Translations under genes and position numbers: made by a program | The notes under the pieces: generated by a model | The model's input: the letters and a program-made list of their open reading frames with translations, nothing else | Databases searched by the model: none | Told to the model about the DNA's origin: nothing | Shown: positions 26,349-34,244 of the stretch, in pieces | Layout: the number at the start of each line of letters is the position of its first letter | How positions within the stretch are numbered: the first letter of the stretch is position 1 | Assembly (NCBI GenBank): GCA_024760545.1 | Contig: CP060501.1 | Location: forward strand, 868,001 to 932,000 | DNA: 64,000 nt | DNA from: Nitrospira sp. | Lineage (GTDB): Bacteria; Nitrospirota; Nitrospiria; Nitrospirales; Nitrospiraceae | Direction of reading: 5' to 3'

Positions 26349-26406
26349 TTGGTACTACAAACCCGAAAAGAGAGCCTATATTAGGCCGGTGGGAGGGGGT
26401 ACTCCG
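26349..26406 (+). repeat. Island repeat R1
   Basis: First copy of a degenerate family with a CT-rich lead (CAGCTCGCCTGCCGCTAC just upstream), then GGTACTACAAACCCGAAAAG and AGGCCGGTGGGAGG. Closest relative is R2 at 27624, including the lead. Confidence 0.5.
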
Positions 26407-26508
26407 GATAAAGAATGAAATAGAGATTCGCAAGGAATGAGGAGTGATAGCTTGCAGCAGATGCCATCTTTAGAATCACTCCCTACGCAGTCTCATTGTC
26501 ACTCGTAT

Positions 26509-26528
26509 TTGCTACCACCTTGCTACCA
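26509..26528 (+). repeat. Element 2 arm-type repeat, right
   Basis: TTGCTACCACCTTGCTACCA, 19/20 identical to 21440-21459 and in the same orientation, 97 bp before the right core. Confidence 0.6.
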
Positions 26529-26624
26529 GGACAGGACAAACAGGCCCCATCTGGCCCCATGTCTGATGAGTCCTGGTTTGTGGTTTCTTGTGGGCTTAGG
26601 TTGTCTGAGGAAGGATCTAAGAGA

Positions 26625-26670
26625 TTTTGTAAACCGCAGGTTGGAGGTTCGATTCCTCTCGCCAGCTCCA
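26625..26670 (+). repeat. att core, right end of element 2
   Basis: 46 bp identical to the tRNA-Thr 3' part (one T more than the 21326 copy). It is attR of element 2 and the left border of the decayed array. Confidence 0.95.
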
Positions 26671-26806
26671 CACCTCGCTCGTGCGTGCCAGCGGCTCTTC
26701 AGGCGAAGCCTCTCCCTATTTCCGCCGACAGATAAACACCACTTAGGCCGGTTCAGGCGCGGTAGACCTACCGAAATCGACACTTACGGAAGCTCATTGG
26801 ATAATT

Positions 26807-27010
26807 CTATCCAACTTGGGTGACCCAATCTGGCACCGGATAACTGGTCACGTTGGCCTCCCCTCCACAATGATCACATATTCTCTGACGAGTAACCGAC
26901 CCATGCCTTCGGAGTTTGGCCCAGTAAAATTTGATTTCGTCTTCATTCCAAGGTGCGGTGAATGACAACCGATCACAACATTTCGGACAGTATTTAACCG
27001 TCATCGTCAT
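26807..27010 (-). CDS. Small four-cysteine zinc protein
   Basis: A 67-aa product with two CxxC knuckles, KYCPKCCDRLSF and RICDHCGGEA, separated by an aromatic-rich linker (FYWAKLRRHGS). It is probably a single zinc ribbon. The ATG at 27010 has GAGGCGAGGG in front and is preferred over a longer frame. The start codon overlaps the first in-frame ATG of the divergent methyltransferase fragment in the sequence CATG, so the two reading frames begin back to back. Role unknown. Confidence 0.6.
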   Translation of the reverse strand: MTMTVKYCPKCCDRLSFTAPWNEDEIKFYWAKLRRHGSVTRQRICDHCGGEANVTSYPVPDWVTQVG

Positions 27011-27593
27011 GATTGCGCCCTCGCCTCGACGAATAGTGGAGATCGGCTCTGGCTTTTCGTCTGCGGCAATGCTCGACACTGATGAGAAATTTTTTGGGGG
27101 ACAGGTACAATTTACATTTATTGAGCCTTATCCAGACCGGCTTCTAAGCCTACTTCGGAACAAAGATGTCGAACGCTGTGAAATCATAAAACAACCGGTT
27201 CAGATGGTGAGCGTAGACCATTTTGACAACCTCTGTGAGAATGATTTCCTTTTTATCGATTCCTCACATGTTGGAAAGATTTGCAGCGATGTTCTTCATA
27301 ATCTTTTCACACTCCTCCCGTCTTTAAAGAAAGGCGTCATCGTACATTTTCACGACATCTTGTGGCCATTCGAGTATCCTCAGAGATGGATTGATTTTGG
27401 CAGAGCGTGGAATGAAGGCTACTTCATGAGGGCTTTTCTGCAATATAATAAATCGTTTGAGATCTTGTATTTTAATTCATACATGGAATTCCACCATTCA
27501 AGCTTCTTGAAGGACAATCTGCGACTGACCTTGAAACCCCCATCAAATGACCTCACGCCAGGGAACACAAGCCTGTGGCTTAGAGTCTGTTGA
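27009..27593 (+). pseudogene. Truncated class I SAM methyltransferase
   Basis: The frame contains PRRIVEIGSGFSSAAMLD (motif I, the SAM-binding Gly-rich loop), FTFIEPYPDRL (acidic residue after strand 2), NDFLFIDSSHVGK and GVIVHFHDILWPFEYP, typical of Methyltransf_24-like enzymes. Such proteins normally have about 80 residues before motif I; here the frame joins unrelated sequence just upstream, and the first usable ATG leaves only four residues. The C-terminus appears complete. It is best read as a gene that lost its 5' end at a recombination break, although a translated remnant is possible. Confidence 0.65.
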
Positions 27594-27623
27594 GACTTCA
27601 GCTCGCCTACCCCTTATTTCGTC

Positions 27624-27690
27624 CTGGTGTTGTAAACCTTAAAAGAGTCACAAGCCCATGAGGCGTGGCAGGGTGTGCCGATCCTGCGGG
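27624..27690 (+). repeat. Island repeat R2
   Basis: CTGGTGTTGTAAACC, then AAAAGAGTCACAAGCCCATG and GTGGCAGGGTGTGCCGATCC. The lead CAGCTCGCCTACCCC matches R1. It lies just after the methyltransferase stop. Confidence 0.5.
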
Positions 27691-27719
27691 AAGTCGTGAG
27701 CTCATGAAGGCCGTCAAGC

Positions 27720-28094
27720 TCACACGTACATCGGCCGACGGTCGCCAAGAGTGACCCAGCCTCGAATGATGCGATATACGAACCACAGTCCGACCAGAGT
27801 GATCGGTAGCCACACGAAGAGGAGGCCGATCCCAAAGGTTGCCATAATAAAAGCCACGCATAGGGAGATCCAAAGCAGTCCAAACCAGAACGTTCGAATC
27901 TGCCAGCGAAAGTGCGATTCAAGCCAGGTCCCGCGCGCCTCGCTCCGCTTGATGTAATTCAGAATGACCGCGATGATCGAAGGCCAGCCGGTGAGGAATG
28001 CGCCGACCACCGTGGCGGTGCCAATGATGCCGGTCAGCAGGCTGAACGCATGCAGGGCGTACACGACCTTTGTCCAGGTGACCAGTGAATCCAC
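27720..28094 (-). CDS. Small membrane protein, DUF4870-like
   Basis: A 124-aa protein with three hydrophobic segments: LHAFSLLTGIIGTATVVGAF, FWFGLLWISLCVAFIMATFG, and LFVWLPITLVGLWFVYRIIR. The segment GTWLESHFRWQIRTFW between the first two is the hallmark of DUF4870-like membrane proteins found in many proteobacteria and Nitrospirota; function unknown. The start is probably GTG at 28094 after GGAGCGAAC. It is convergent with the methyltransferase fragment and separated from it by R2. It appears intact. Confidence 0.7.
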   Translation of the reverse strand: MDSLVTWTKVVYALHAFSLLTGIIGTATVVGAFLTGWPSIIAVILNYIKRSEARGTWLESHFRWQIRTFWFGLLWISLCVAFIMATFGIGLLFVWLPITLVGLWFVYRIIRGWVTLGDRRPMYV

Positions 28095-28271
28095 GCGTTC
28101 GCTCCATTCTCACTTTCAGTGGTGAGTACTGGTAAATCAAGACCGTATGTTCAGCATATTCACCATCTTCGGTCTAACGCAATAGCATGAGTTACCTAGC
28201 GCGCATGCTCCAGCTCGTGTTGGGTACAGCCAGGTAGTTGGAGGCAGGTGGTGTAACGGTCACTTTTGAAG

Positions 28272-28365
28272 AGGTGCTGCAAAGCGGAAATGGTGCCTGA
28301 GCCAATGACGGTGGCGGGGTGTGCCGATCATGGAGGGGTAGCCGGTGTTAACCCAGTGTTGCTGG
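28272..28365 (+). repeat. Island repeat R3
   Basis: GGTGCTGCAAAGCGGAAATG, then CAATGACGGTGGCGGGGTGT and GCCGATCATGG. It ends in CCGGTGTTAACCCAGTGTTG, a decayed form of the element 1 end repeat. Confidence 0.5.
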
Positions 28366-28514
28366 AACAGACAGGCTGGTCTGAATCGATGTGAACGAGG
28401 GCCACGTGGGACTGGAAGACAGTCGCATATTGAAGCAAGGCGCTACCACCAGGTCCAATTCTGGTTGCATATCACCCGCTTGAACCTCTGCGTTAACACC
28501 TCAGTCGTTGGCTC

Positions 28515-29048
28515 TCATGATCCAGCCATGACTTTCCCAAACAGTTGCGTGATCGCCCAAAGTAGAAAGAGGCTGTACACCAGCCCAAAGAACCATGGAA
28601 AGCTGATGGCGCGGTGCGCCCACCATCGCCGATGTTGACGAAATGCCCATGTAGGCTCAAACCGAGGCGGTTGATTTCTTGCATCTTCGATGGGCTGCTG
28701 CGTTTCATGCAGGAGGTAGGCATTCGTAAGCAGCTTGCTTTCGACCCACGCGGGGTCTTGCTCAATCCCTCTCAATTGCCACTCCCACAGAGCGTTTTGC
28801 CCAGAAAAACGGCCAAGAACAATCGCCATTTGCAAGCAGAGCAACACCCCAAAGATGGAGAGCACCAGAATCAGGACGGTAAAGAGCAGCGCGAGAGATT
28901 CCCGAGACACCATGAGGCCGATCACTGCCACAAATATGGAATTGGCGGTCAAGTAATCGGATAGCAGACTGTGATAATCCCGGACACCGGATGTCCAAAG
29001 GGTCAGGAGATGCTCGTAGGTTTCATGGAGACCAGGCTCTGGTTTCAT
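28515..29048 (-). CDS. Membrane protein of unknown function (177 aa)
   Basis: The protein has hydrophobic segments near residues 32-50 (LTANSIFVAVIGLMVS), 53-78 (ALLFTVLILVLSIFGVLLCL) and at the C-terminus (FPWFFGLVYSLFLLWAITQL). A soluble helical loop of about 65 residues lies between, with WEWQLRGIEQDPAWVESKLL. Helix-loop-helix membrane proteins of this shape occur next to many mobile genes but I recognise no named family. It lies between repeats R3 and R4 in the decayed third element, transcribed opposite to the repeats' orientation. No partner gene is evident. Confidence 0.6.
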   Translation of the reverse strand: MKPEPGLHETYEHLLTLWTSGVRDYHSLLSDYLTANSIFVAVIGLMVSRESLALLFTVLILVLSIFGVLLCLQMAIVLGRFSGQNALWEWQLRGIEQDPAWVESKLLTNAYLLHETQQPIEDARNQPPRFEPTWAFRQHRRWWAHRAISFPWFFGLVYSLFLLWAITQLFGKVMAGS

Positions 29049-29222
29049 AGTGAGGGCTCACTGCTACTATGAAGGACTAGGTGAATCATATCAAATGCAT
29101 CACCCTCTGCATGTGGATAAACATTCATCAAATTGTGATCTCATGACATGTGCCATTTGGATACACATTGGCTAGAACACGCGCGCACTTTCTCCCACAG
29201 AAACCATAGCTTTCCTTTGTCG

Positions 29223-29315
29223 TGATGCTACAAACCGCATATGGGTCTCCTGCTTATGCCGGTGGAAGATCCGCCGGTTCGAGGATGGCAGGTGCGTGTT
29301 ATTAGCGTGTCTAGG
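29223..29315 (+). repeat. Island repeat R4, joined to an element end
   Basis: GATGCTACAAACCGCATATG, CTTATGCCGGTGGAAGATCC with a CCGGTGGA-AGA-TCCGCCGG hairpin, then GGCAGGTGCGTGTTATTAGC, clearly related to the 21-bp end repeat of element 1. The decayed att core follows 137 bp later, tying the R family to element right ends. Confidence 0.6.
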
Positions 29316-29407
29316 CAGCTATAGATCAGTAGATCAGTGCGAAACAGGATGATCGGGACTGAAGAGAAGCGAAACACCTCTCGTGCTCCCGTGTTGGAAT
29401 GAGAACG

Positions 29408-29439
29408 GATTGCCCAAATCGTCAATGCCTTGAGCAATC
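29408..29439 (+). repeat. Hairpin beside the decayed att core
   Basis: GATTGCCCA...TGAGCAATC corresponds to the hairpin at 21282-21313 and keeps the same distance (about 12 bp) to the att core. Confidence 0.5.
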
Positions 29440-29451
29440 CCCTTTCAGTGA

Positions 29452-29496
29452 TTTGTAAAGCGCAGGTTGGAAGTTCGATTCCTCTCGCCGGTTCCG
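29452..29496 (+). repeat. Decayed att core (40/45)
   Basis: TTTGTAAAGCGCAGGTTGGA and following bases match the tRNA-Thr 3' part with five substitutions, three of which would break tRNA stems or CCA. It is an old attR no longer under selection. Confidence 0.85.
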
Positions 29497-29909
29497 CACC
29501 CTCCTTTGGTAACTCCGGCAAGTTATATTGCGTGTGGATCTTCATCAAGGGAACCCCATCTCAGGGACTGGTCTCAACTCCTTGCGCCTAGAACATTCGC
29601 TCTCTTACAATACGCCCCCACACACACCATAAAGGTCTTCAACCGTGGCCTACATTCTACGGCCCTATCGTCGTTTCTCCATCATGAGCCCTCGGAAAGT
29701 ACGACTCCGTGATGGGATCGGAACCCTCCCCCATCTCTCTTCCTGTAGCTCGAGAATCCATGGCAATCTTCCGCGGAACCTGAGCAATGTGTGCTCAGTG
29801 AAAGTCAAACTGACGTTTGAGAAGCGAGCGATACATGACAAAGAATGTGGGATAGAAGCGATTCAGATTAGAGCCATTAGGTTCTCATTTTAAAGGGAGG
29901 CACCGGCAC
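29497..29909. other. Gap without convincing gene
   Basis: About 410 bp between the decayed att and the protease gene. Open frames exist (for example 29645-29893) but have no ribosome binding site and no protein-like composition. AAAGGGAGG at the right end serves the protease. Confidence 0.4.
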
Positions 29910-30845
29910 TTGAGCACCAAAGAAGGAGAGGAAGGGTGGCGCTATTGGTTAATGGCACTTCGGCAAAGATCTCCTGCATTAACCTCGGTACTGGTCCTTC
30001 TCCTGCTAGGCATACCCGTGTCGGAACCTTTGCTTCATGCCGAGGATGAAAGTGTACGACCAATCGATGATCTCAACACGATCCTGATGGAGAATACCTT
30101 CCGACTCGAAGGGAAGGGCAAGGGTGGGATTGTTACTGGCACAGTTTTCCTCATTGGCAATCAAAGGGGGGACAAGCCTGACCTCCGCATCGTGCTTGTG
30201 ACCGCCGCGCATGTGTTGGCCGATATTGTGGAGGATTTCGCCACACTTCATCTCCGCCAGAAAGCGGAAGGAAATGAGTGGACACGTGTCCCATTTGCAC
30301 TTCCGATAAAAAACAAGGGCGAGCCACTTTGGACTAAACATCCGAAGGCGGATATCGCTGTCATGTATGTTCGTTTACCATCTGCCGCGGTATCCGCAAT
30401 ATCTAGGCACTTAGATACGTCGCTGTTGGCGGATGATGACATGCTGCGTCGCTATGAAATCCATCCAGGCGATACCCTGTATTCCCTCGGTTATCCATTA
30501 GGTTTTGAGTCAAATGGCGAGGGCTTTCCTATATTGCGTAGTGGTAAAATCGCGTCCTATCCTTTGATCCCAACAAACAAAACAAAGACATTTATGATGG
30601 ATTTCGAAGTCTTCGGCGGTAATAGTGGAGGACCGGTCTATTTTGTAGATCATAACCGTACGTATAACCAAGCCACTCATCTCGGTCAGACCAACCGATT
30701 CATCGTAGGTGTGCTGATCCAGCAGGTTCAAACCAGCCAAATTGTCAGAGAGCTCTTTCCCGAGCGAACCCAGCAATACCCCGTGAAGCTCGCTGTGGTC
30801 GTTCATGCCAGCCTACTCAAGGAGACCATTTCACTCCTTCCATGA
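29910..30845 (+). CDS. Exported trypsin-like serine protease
   Basis: A 311-aa protein with an N-terminal signal-like segment (SPALTSVLVLLLLGIPVSEP). The chymotrypsin-fold triad is visible: His in LVTAAHVLAD, Asp in HPKADIAVMYV and Ser in GGNSGGPVYF. No PDZ domain follows, so it is a single-domain protease acting outside the cytoplasm. The TTG start at 29910 is preferred because AAAGGGAGG lies 9 bp upstream; an ATG at 29952 would also keep the signal peptide. It follows the decayed att, so it is either cargo of an old element or displaced chromosome. No substrate can be inferred. Confidence 0.8.
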   Translation: MSTKEGEEGWRYWLMALRQRSPALTSVLVLLLLGIPVSEPLLHAEDESVRPIDDLNTILMENTFRLEGKGKGGIVTGTVFLIGNQRGDKPDLRIVLVTAAHVLADIVEDFATLHLRQKAEGNEWTRVPFALPIKNKGEPLWTKHPKADIAVMYVRLPSAAVSAISRHLDTSLLADDDMLRRYEIHPGDTLYSLGYPLGFESNGEGFPILRSGKIASYPLIPTNKTKTFMMDFEVFGGNSGGPVYFVDHNRTYNQATHLGQTNRFIVGVLIQQVQTSQIVRELFPERTQQYPVKLAVVVHASLLKETISLLP

Positions 30846-30912
30846 CAACACCAGAATGCTTTGTTGGCAGTCATCGGGGTATCGTCATCTTTGAAATAGT
30901 CGAAGCCTGAAG

Positions 30913-30948
30913 CATGAACTAGTCAAAGACGATTGGTGCCCATGTTGG
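30913..30948 (+). pseudogene. Relic of a third thermonuclease gene
   Basis: Twelve codons read HELVKDDWCPCW, matching HELVKDGWCWWC in the broken nuclease at 19383-19845, with the DNA itself alike (CATGAACTAGTCAAAGACG versus CACGAACTGGTCAAAGATG). Stops and no further similarity surround it, so only this scrap remains. Confidence 0.5.
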
Positions 30949-31011
30949 TGATGTAAGCACCGTGCCATCATTTTTGCTTTCTCTCGTTCAGAATATTCAC
31001 TGAGCCATCGC

Positions 31012-32220
31012 CTACTCGACCACACTGAATTCGTAATCAGAGCCCTGCAGGGCAGCCAAGAGTTCCGCCGCATGATCGCGTCCACGAGTTTCCATCGTAA
31101 TATCGATCGCCGCTTCGTTCAAACTGACTCCATAGTGAGCACGGTTATACGACGTCTCCACGATATTGGCCCCCGTCTTGGCGATCATCGAGGCCAGGCC
31201 TTCTAACGCACCAGGATAGTCTGGAAGAAGGACCCGAAGACGCAAGCGTCGTCCGTCCCGAACCATGCCTTGCTCAATGATTCTCGCCAATAGGTTCACA
31301 TCAACATTGCCGCCGGACACCAGCACCGCGATGTTTTTCCCACGATGGCCCATTTTGCCTTGTAGGACCGCGGCGAGGGCAATGGCACCAGCACCCTCCG
31401 CTACGGTTTTCTCACCTTCCAATAAGAGCAGGATTGCCGCCGCAATGTCGTCTTCGTCGACCGTCACAATGCCATCGACATATTTTTTCACGAGCGGCAA
31501 CGTGCGTGTGCCCGCTCTGCGCACCGCAATTCCATCGGCGAGAGTCGATTGCGCGGGAACGCCAACGGGCTCTTCGCCTTCAAGGGCAGCTCTCATCGAA
31601 GGCAAGCGTGCTGTCTGGACACCGATGATCTCAATCTGAGCGCTTCGGCTCTTGACCGCGCAGGCCACGCCGCCGATCAACCCACCGCCTCCGACCGGCA
31701 CGACAATCACATCCAGCGCCGGATTCTGCGCCAGCAGCTCTATGCCAATCGTTCCTTGTCCGGCAATGACTGCCACGTCATCGAAGGGATGAATGAACGT
31801 CGCCTTCCTTTCGATACTTGCTTCCACGGCTGCCTCACAAGCTTCGTCATAACTATTGCCGTGAAGAACGACCTCTGCCCCGTACGAACGAGTCGCGGAG
31901 AGCTTGATGAGGGGCGTTGATCGCGGCATCCAAATTTGGGCGGGGATGTGGTGCTGCGTCGCGTGATAGGCCACGCCTTGGCCATGATTCCCGGCTGAGG
32001 CCGCAATGACACCCACTCGCCGTTCGTCCTCGGTCATTGTCAGGATGCGATTCAGTGCACCGCGCTCCTTGAAAGACCCGGTCATCTGCAGATTTTCCAG
32101 CTTGAGGTAAATGGAATTGCCGGTCAGTCGGGACAGCGTTTTCGAGTGGACCAGCGGAGATTCATAGATCGAGTGTCGAATGCGACAGGCGGCGGCTTCA
32201 ATCGACTGCAGAGTGACCAT
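31012..32220 (-). CDS. ilvA: Threonine ammonia-lyase with C-terminal ACT domain
   Basis: A 402-aa fold-type II PLP enzyme that converts threonine to 2-oxobutanoate and ammonia, the first step to isoleucine. The PLP lysine is in GSFKERGALNR, the phosphate-binding Gly-rich loop in VPVGGGGLIGG, and an Asn-containing SAGNHGQG holds the ring. A single ACT domain (about 330-402, RLRVLLPDYPGALEGLASMI) should bind isoleucine or valine. Its length fits the single-ACT class rather than the 510-aa E. coli type. The ATG at 32220 follows GGGAGAAAGGAAC. A sigma-70 promoter, a short leader ORF and an intrinsic terminator lie upstream, consistent with attenuation. It is odd to find it inside tRNA-island debris. 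Confidence 0.92.
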   Translation of the reverse strand: MVTLQSIEAAACRIRHSIYESPLVHSKTLSRLTGNSIYLKLENLQMTGSFKERGALNRILTMTEDERRVGVIAASAGNHGQGVAYHATQHHIPAQIWMPRSTPLIKLSATRSYGAEVVLHGNSYDEACEAAVEASIERKATFIHPFDDVAVIAGQGTIGIELLAQNPALDVIVVPVGGGGLIGGVACAVKSRSAQIEIIGVQTARLPSMRAALEGEEPVGVPAQSTLADGIAVRRAGTRTLPLVKKYVDGIVTVDEDDIAAAILLLLEGEKTVAEGAGAIALAAVLQGKMGHRGKNIAVLVSGGNVDVNLLARIIEQGMVRDGRRLRLRVLLPDYPGALEGLASMIAKTGANIVETSYNRAHYGVSLNEAAIDITMETRGRDHAAELLAALQGSDYEFSVVE

Positions 32221-32265
32221 GTTCCTTTCTCCCTTTCTGTCACGTGCTTCTTGTTCGTACACAAT

Positions 32266-32299
32266 AAAAAACCCCTGACGGAGATCAATCCGCCAGGGG
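32266..32299 (-). terminator. Intrinsic terminator in the ilvA leader (attenuator)
   Basis: On the minus strand CCCCTGGCGG and CCGTCAGGGG form a 10-bp stem (one G-U pair) with an 8-nt loop, directly followed by six T. It lies 46 bp before the ilvA ATG and after the leader ORF. There is no full-length gene upstream that it could terminate, so conditional termination of the ilvA transcript is the natural reading. Confidence 0.8.
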
Positions 32300-32332
32300 C
32301 CTCACGTCGATGACGTGATAGTGCAGGCCGGC

Positions 32333-32401
32333 TTAGGCGGAATTGGCGATCATCATCGCCACCGCCATGCTAATCCCGAAACTCCGAAGAATGGTTGTCA
32401 T
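32333..32401 (-). CDS. Candidate ilvA leader peptide (22 aa)
   Basis: An ATG opens a 22-codon ORF, product beginning MTTILRSFGISMAVAMMIA. It contains Thr-Thr-Ile-Leu, then Ile, Val and Ile, residues linked to the pathway, though not the dense runs of E. coli ilv leaders. It lies between a strong promoter and an intrinsic terminator upstream of ilvA, the standard order for ribosome-mediated attenuation. Confidence 0.55.
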   Translation of the reverse strand: MTTILRSFGISMAVAMMIANSA

Positions 32402-32441
32402 TGGTGGACTCTCTGGCACGACCGATCTATTACGGGTGTGA

Positions 32442-32470
32442 CTTATATCATCGGAGAATCATCATATCAA
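32442..32470 (-). promoter_or_regulatory. ilvA: Sigma-70 promoter of the ilvA leader
   Basis: On the minus strand TTGATA (-35, 32465-32470) and TATAAG (-10, 32442-32447) are separated by exactly 17 bp. Transcription would start near 32435, giving a leader of about 215 nt before the ilvA ATG. Confidence 0.7.
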
Positions 32471-32827
32471 GGCAGACTCATGGTCCGTCCGTCTGTAGCA
32501 CATCCGCGCGAGTGTGGATCGTTAGCGGCGCATTTTCCTCTGCCCGACTATTGACGATTACGCACGTCCATCTGTACTCCGCAACCACCTTTTCCTAAGG
32601 CTACCGTTTCCTGCCGCATCTCCGGTAGTTCACCCACGATTTTCCCCGCCGCTCGACCATAATCGCACCTCTGCGAACGCAGATTGACTCACCCTAAGGG
32701 ACCTGGTGGATTTCCTAGGCCACACCCTACCTCGTACTGCCGTACTATGAAAAACGTCGACCGAGGACAACCCACAGCCATGAATCTTACGCGGGGGTGG
32801 AGACTTCCGCATTCAGGGAGGTGCACC

Positions 32828-33175
32828 ATGTTATCGATTCACGCGGACATCTATCTTGATTTGCATTCCAAGGGCAGCCGAGCTTCTCACGACCATGCCG
32901 ACCGAGGAAGCGATTGGGCGGAATCCGAATATCACGGACGGTCGATCAAATTGTGGTCTGCCCAGGCAGATGATGGGACATGGGTCTGTGAATACACCAT
33001 CGTAGAATTCTGGCCAACACGGTCGTTCAGCGAATCGGGATACCCTGTAGGCGACTATCGTACTCGCGACGAGGCGGAAGCGGCAGCACTGGAAGTTGCG
33101 CGCAGTGTCATTGATTCACGCGATCCTGTCAGCGATCCCCTTCAGCTCAAACGGCTCTCTCTCAGCCACAGATGA
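32828..33175 (+). CDS. WxC-family small protein, copy 1
   Basis: A 115-aa protein with a variable N-terminus and the family core of about 70 residues: YHGRSIKLWSAQADDGTWVC, EYTIVEFWPTR, and a closing helix TRDEAEAAALEVARSVIDSR. Six copies of this core occur between 32.8 and 41.7 kb. The conserved plan is Y-x-x-R-x-I, Q-A-D-x-G-T-W-x-C, E/F-x-F, G-x-F/Y-x-T/S-x-x-E-A-x-x-A-A-L, and I-D. Predicted fold is three strands and a C-terminal helix. I recognise no named family. The ATG follows AGGGAGGTGCACC. There is no signal peptide. Confidence 0.7.
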   Translation: MLSIHADIYLDLHSKGSRASHDHADRGSDWAESEYHGRSIKLWSAQADDGTWVCEYTIVEFWPTRSFSESGYPVGDYRTRDEAEAAALEVARSVIDSRDPVSDPLQLKRLSLSHR

Positions 33176-33289
33176 GCCATATACTATCTATCAGGTTAAC
33201 AATTTCAATTTCTTCGAGAGAGCGGCAACGCATCTCCCATTCACATTCGCTCACTCTATACATATGCGAGGCGCCAGGTCATTCCTGAG

Positions 33290-33862
33290 TTAGTACGCAT
33301 TCGCATTGTTCTCACCACGTACACACCAGACGTTGTGACTGTCCGTGACTTTTATGTCGTGCACCATCCCCATGACGAATCCCACATTCCACGCGTGGGT
33401 CGGTTTACCGGCAAACGACGTCGCTGACCAATAGTGGGCAGCCTGCACGTTTACGAAGGGATGGCCCGCCTGTAGAGTGGGGCCCGGTGAGACGGAAGGA
33501 TCTACCAGGCTTGCCAACTCGTGCACCGATGGAAGTCTCCAACCCATACGCCCGCCAATCTTGCGGCTCGTACACTGAAACCGTGCGGTTGTCCAATTCA
33601 CGGTCTTCGTCTCCGGGGATTGTTCCCAGACCAACCCTGTTTCGTTATCCCGCACCGCTGTTCCACCAAAATCTGCCAAGACGGTAAACCGCGCGGTGCC
33701 AGGTAACTTCTTATCCCAGCTTTGTGAGAGACTCGGTTGATCTGTCGGCGAGCGTTGTTCCCCCTCAAGCGCATTGGCAGAATGCCACTCTGCGACAACC
33801 AAACTTCCGAGTATCACCCCTAGGACACCGATACCTCTTATCCATCTGTTGTCGACGTGCAT
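33290..33862 (-). CDS. Exported DUF1566 (Lcl C-terminal-like) protein
   Basis: A 190-aa protein with a signal peptide (IRGIGVLGVILGSLVVAEWH) and a DUF1566 domain: FTVLADFGGTAVRDNETGLV, then WEQSPETKTVNW, WRLPSVHELASLVDPS, HYWSATSF and a C-terminal VWCVRG. These hallmarks (WRLPxxxEL, YWSST-like, VxCVRG) are typical. Members are exported or cell-surface proteins of unclear binding function. It is convergent with the WxC copy 1 gene, 114 bp apart, and divergent from the region holding R5. It appears intact. Confidence 0.75.
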   Translation of the reverse strand: MHVDNRWIRGIGVLGVILGSLVVAEWHSANALEGEQRSPTDQPSLSQSWDKKLPGTARFTVLADFGGTAVRDNETGLVWEQSPETKTVNWTTARFQCTSRKIGGRMGWRLPSVHELASLVDPSVSPGPTLQAGHPFVNVQAAHYWSATSFAGKPTHAWNVGFVMGMVHDIKVTDSHNVWCVRGENNANAY

Positions 33863-33970
33863 GATACTTCCTCCCTCTATCTGGATGGCACAATGGCTTG
33901 GTGATCATGTACCGACCGCGACACCCATCGCCAGCGGACTACTCTATTCCAGGCAGGCGCCATTTGACTA

Positions 33971-34062
33971 GATGCTGCACATCGAATATGGGAACGCAAG
34001 CTTATGCCGGTAGCAGGATACGCCGGTTCAAGAAAATGGCGGGTGTTACTACGGATTTGAGG
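33971..34062 (+). repeat. Island repeat R5
   Basis: GATGCTGCACATCGAATATG, CTTATGCCGGTAGCAGGATA, CGCCGGTTCAAGAAAATGGC, then GGGTGTTACTACGG. It is the closest relative of R4, with the end-repeat-like tail retained. Confidence 0.6.
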
Positions 34063-34244
34063 GGAACGACAAAATGGAGTGAATAATCAGGTCTGCGTGC
34101 TTCAACTTTCAGTAGTTTTACTGTCAAAAATACAGTCTGTCCCTCATGGTTGGAGATAGTCGTCTCTTGTAGAGTTAACCAACCCAGTTAGCCGATCAAC
34201 GGTAGCGAGATACGGCACTTGGCCTGCGAACAAGGGAGATGACC

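Larger units (their letters stand above)
21371..26670. mobile_element. Integrative element 2 (patatin lipoprotein cargo)
   Basis: A 5.3-kb segment between two perfect att cores. The integrase gene sits at the left end reading outward across attL, followed by an MqsA/Xre-type regulator, a patatin-like lipoprotein and a 367-aa unknown protein. A 20-bp arm-like repeat occurs inside both ends (21440 and 26509, 19/20 identical). No replication or transfer genes are present, so it is a minimal integrase-plus-cargo unit. Confidence 0.88.
26671..29496. mobile_element. Decayed third element
   Basis: A 2.8-kb stretch from the perfect core at 26670 to a 40/45 core at 29452-29496. Its right end shares more than the core with element 1: an arm-like GGCAGGTGCGTGTTATTAGC at about 29287, the hairpin at 29408 and the adjacent GAGCAATCCCCTTTCA block. 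No integrase is left. Content is a zinc-site protein, a truncated methyltransferase and two membrane proteins. Confidence 0.55.

Noticed and set aside
26483-26783. Open frames reading ELARGIEPPTCGLQ or GAGERNRTSNLRFTK on the minus strand
   Set aside because: These are antisense translations of the tRNA-Thr 3' sequence in the att core, a common annotation artefact, not proteins.
26437-26823. 128-codon plus-strand frame over the att core
   Set aside because: Composition is dominated by arm repeats and tRNA sequence; no start signal.
29228-29548. Minus-strand open frame of 106 codons over the decayed att
   Set aside because: It crosses the att core and hairpin, has no ribosome binding site and again contains antisense-tRNA peptide.
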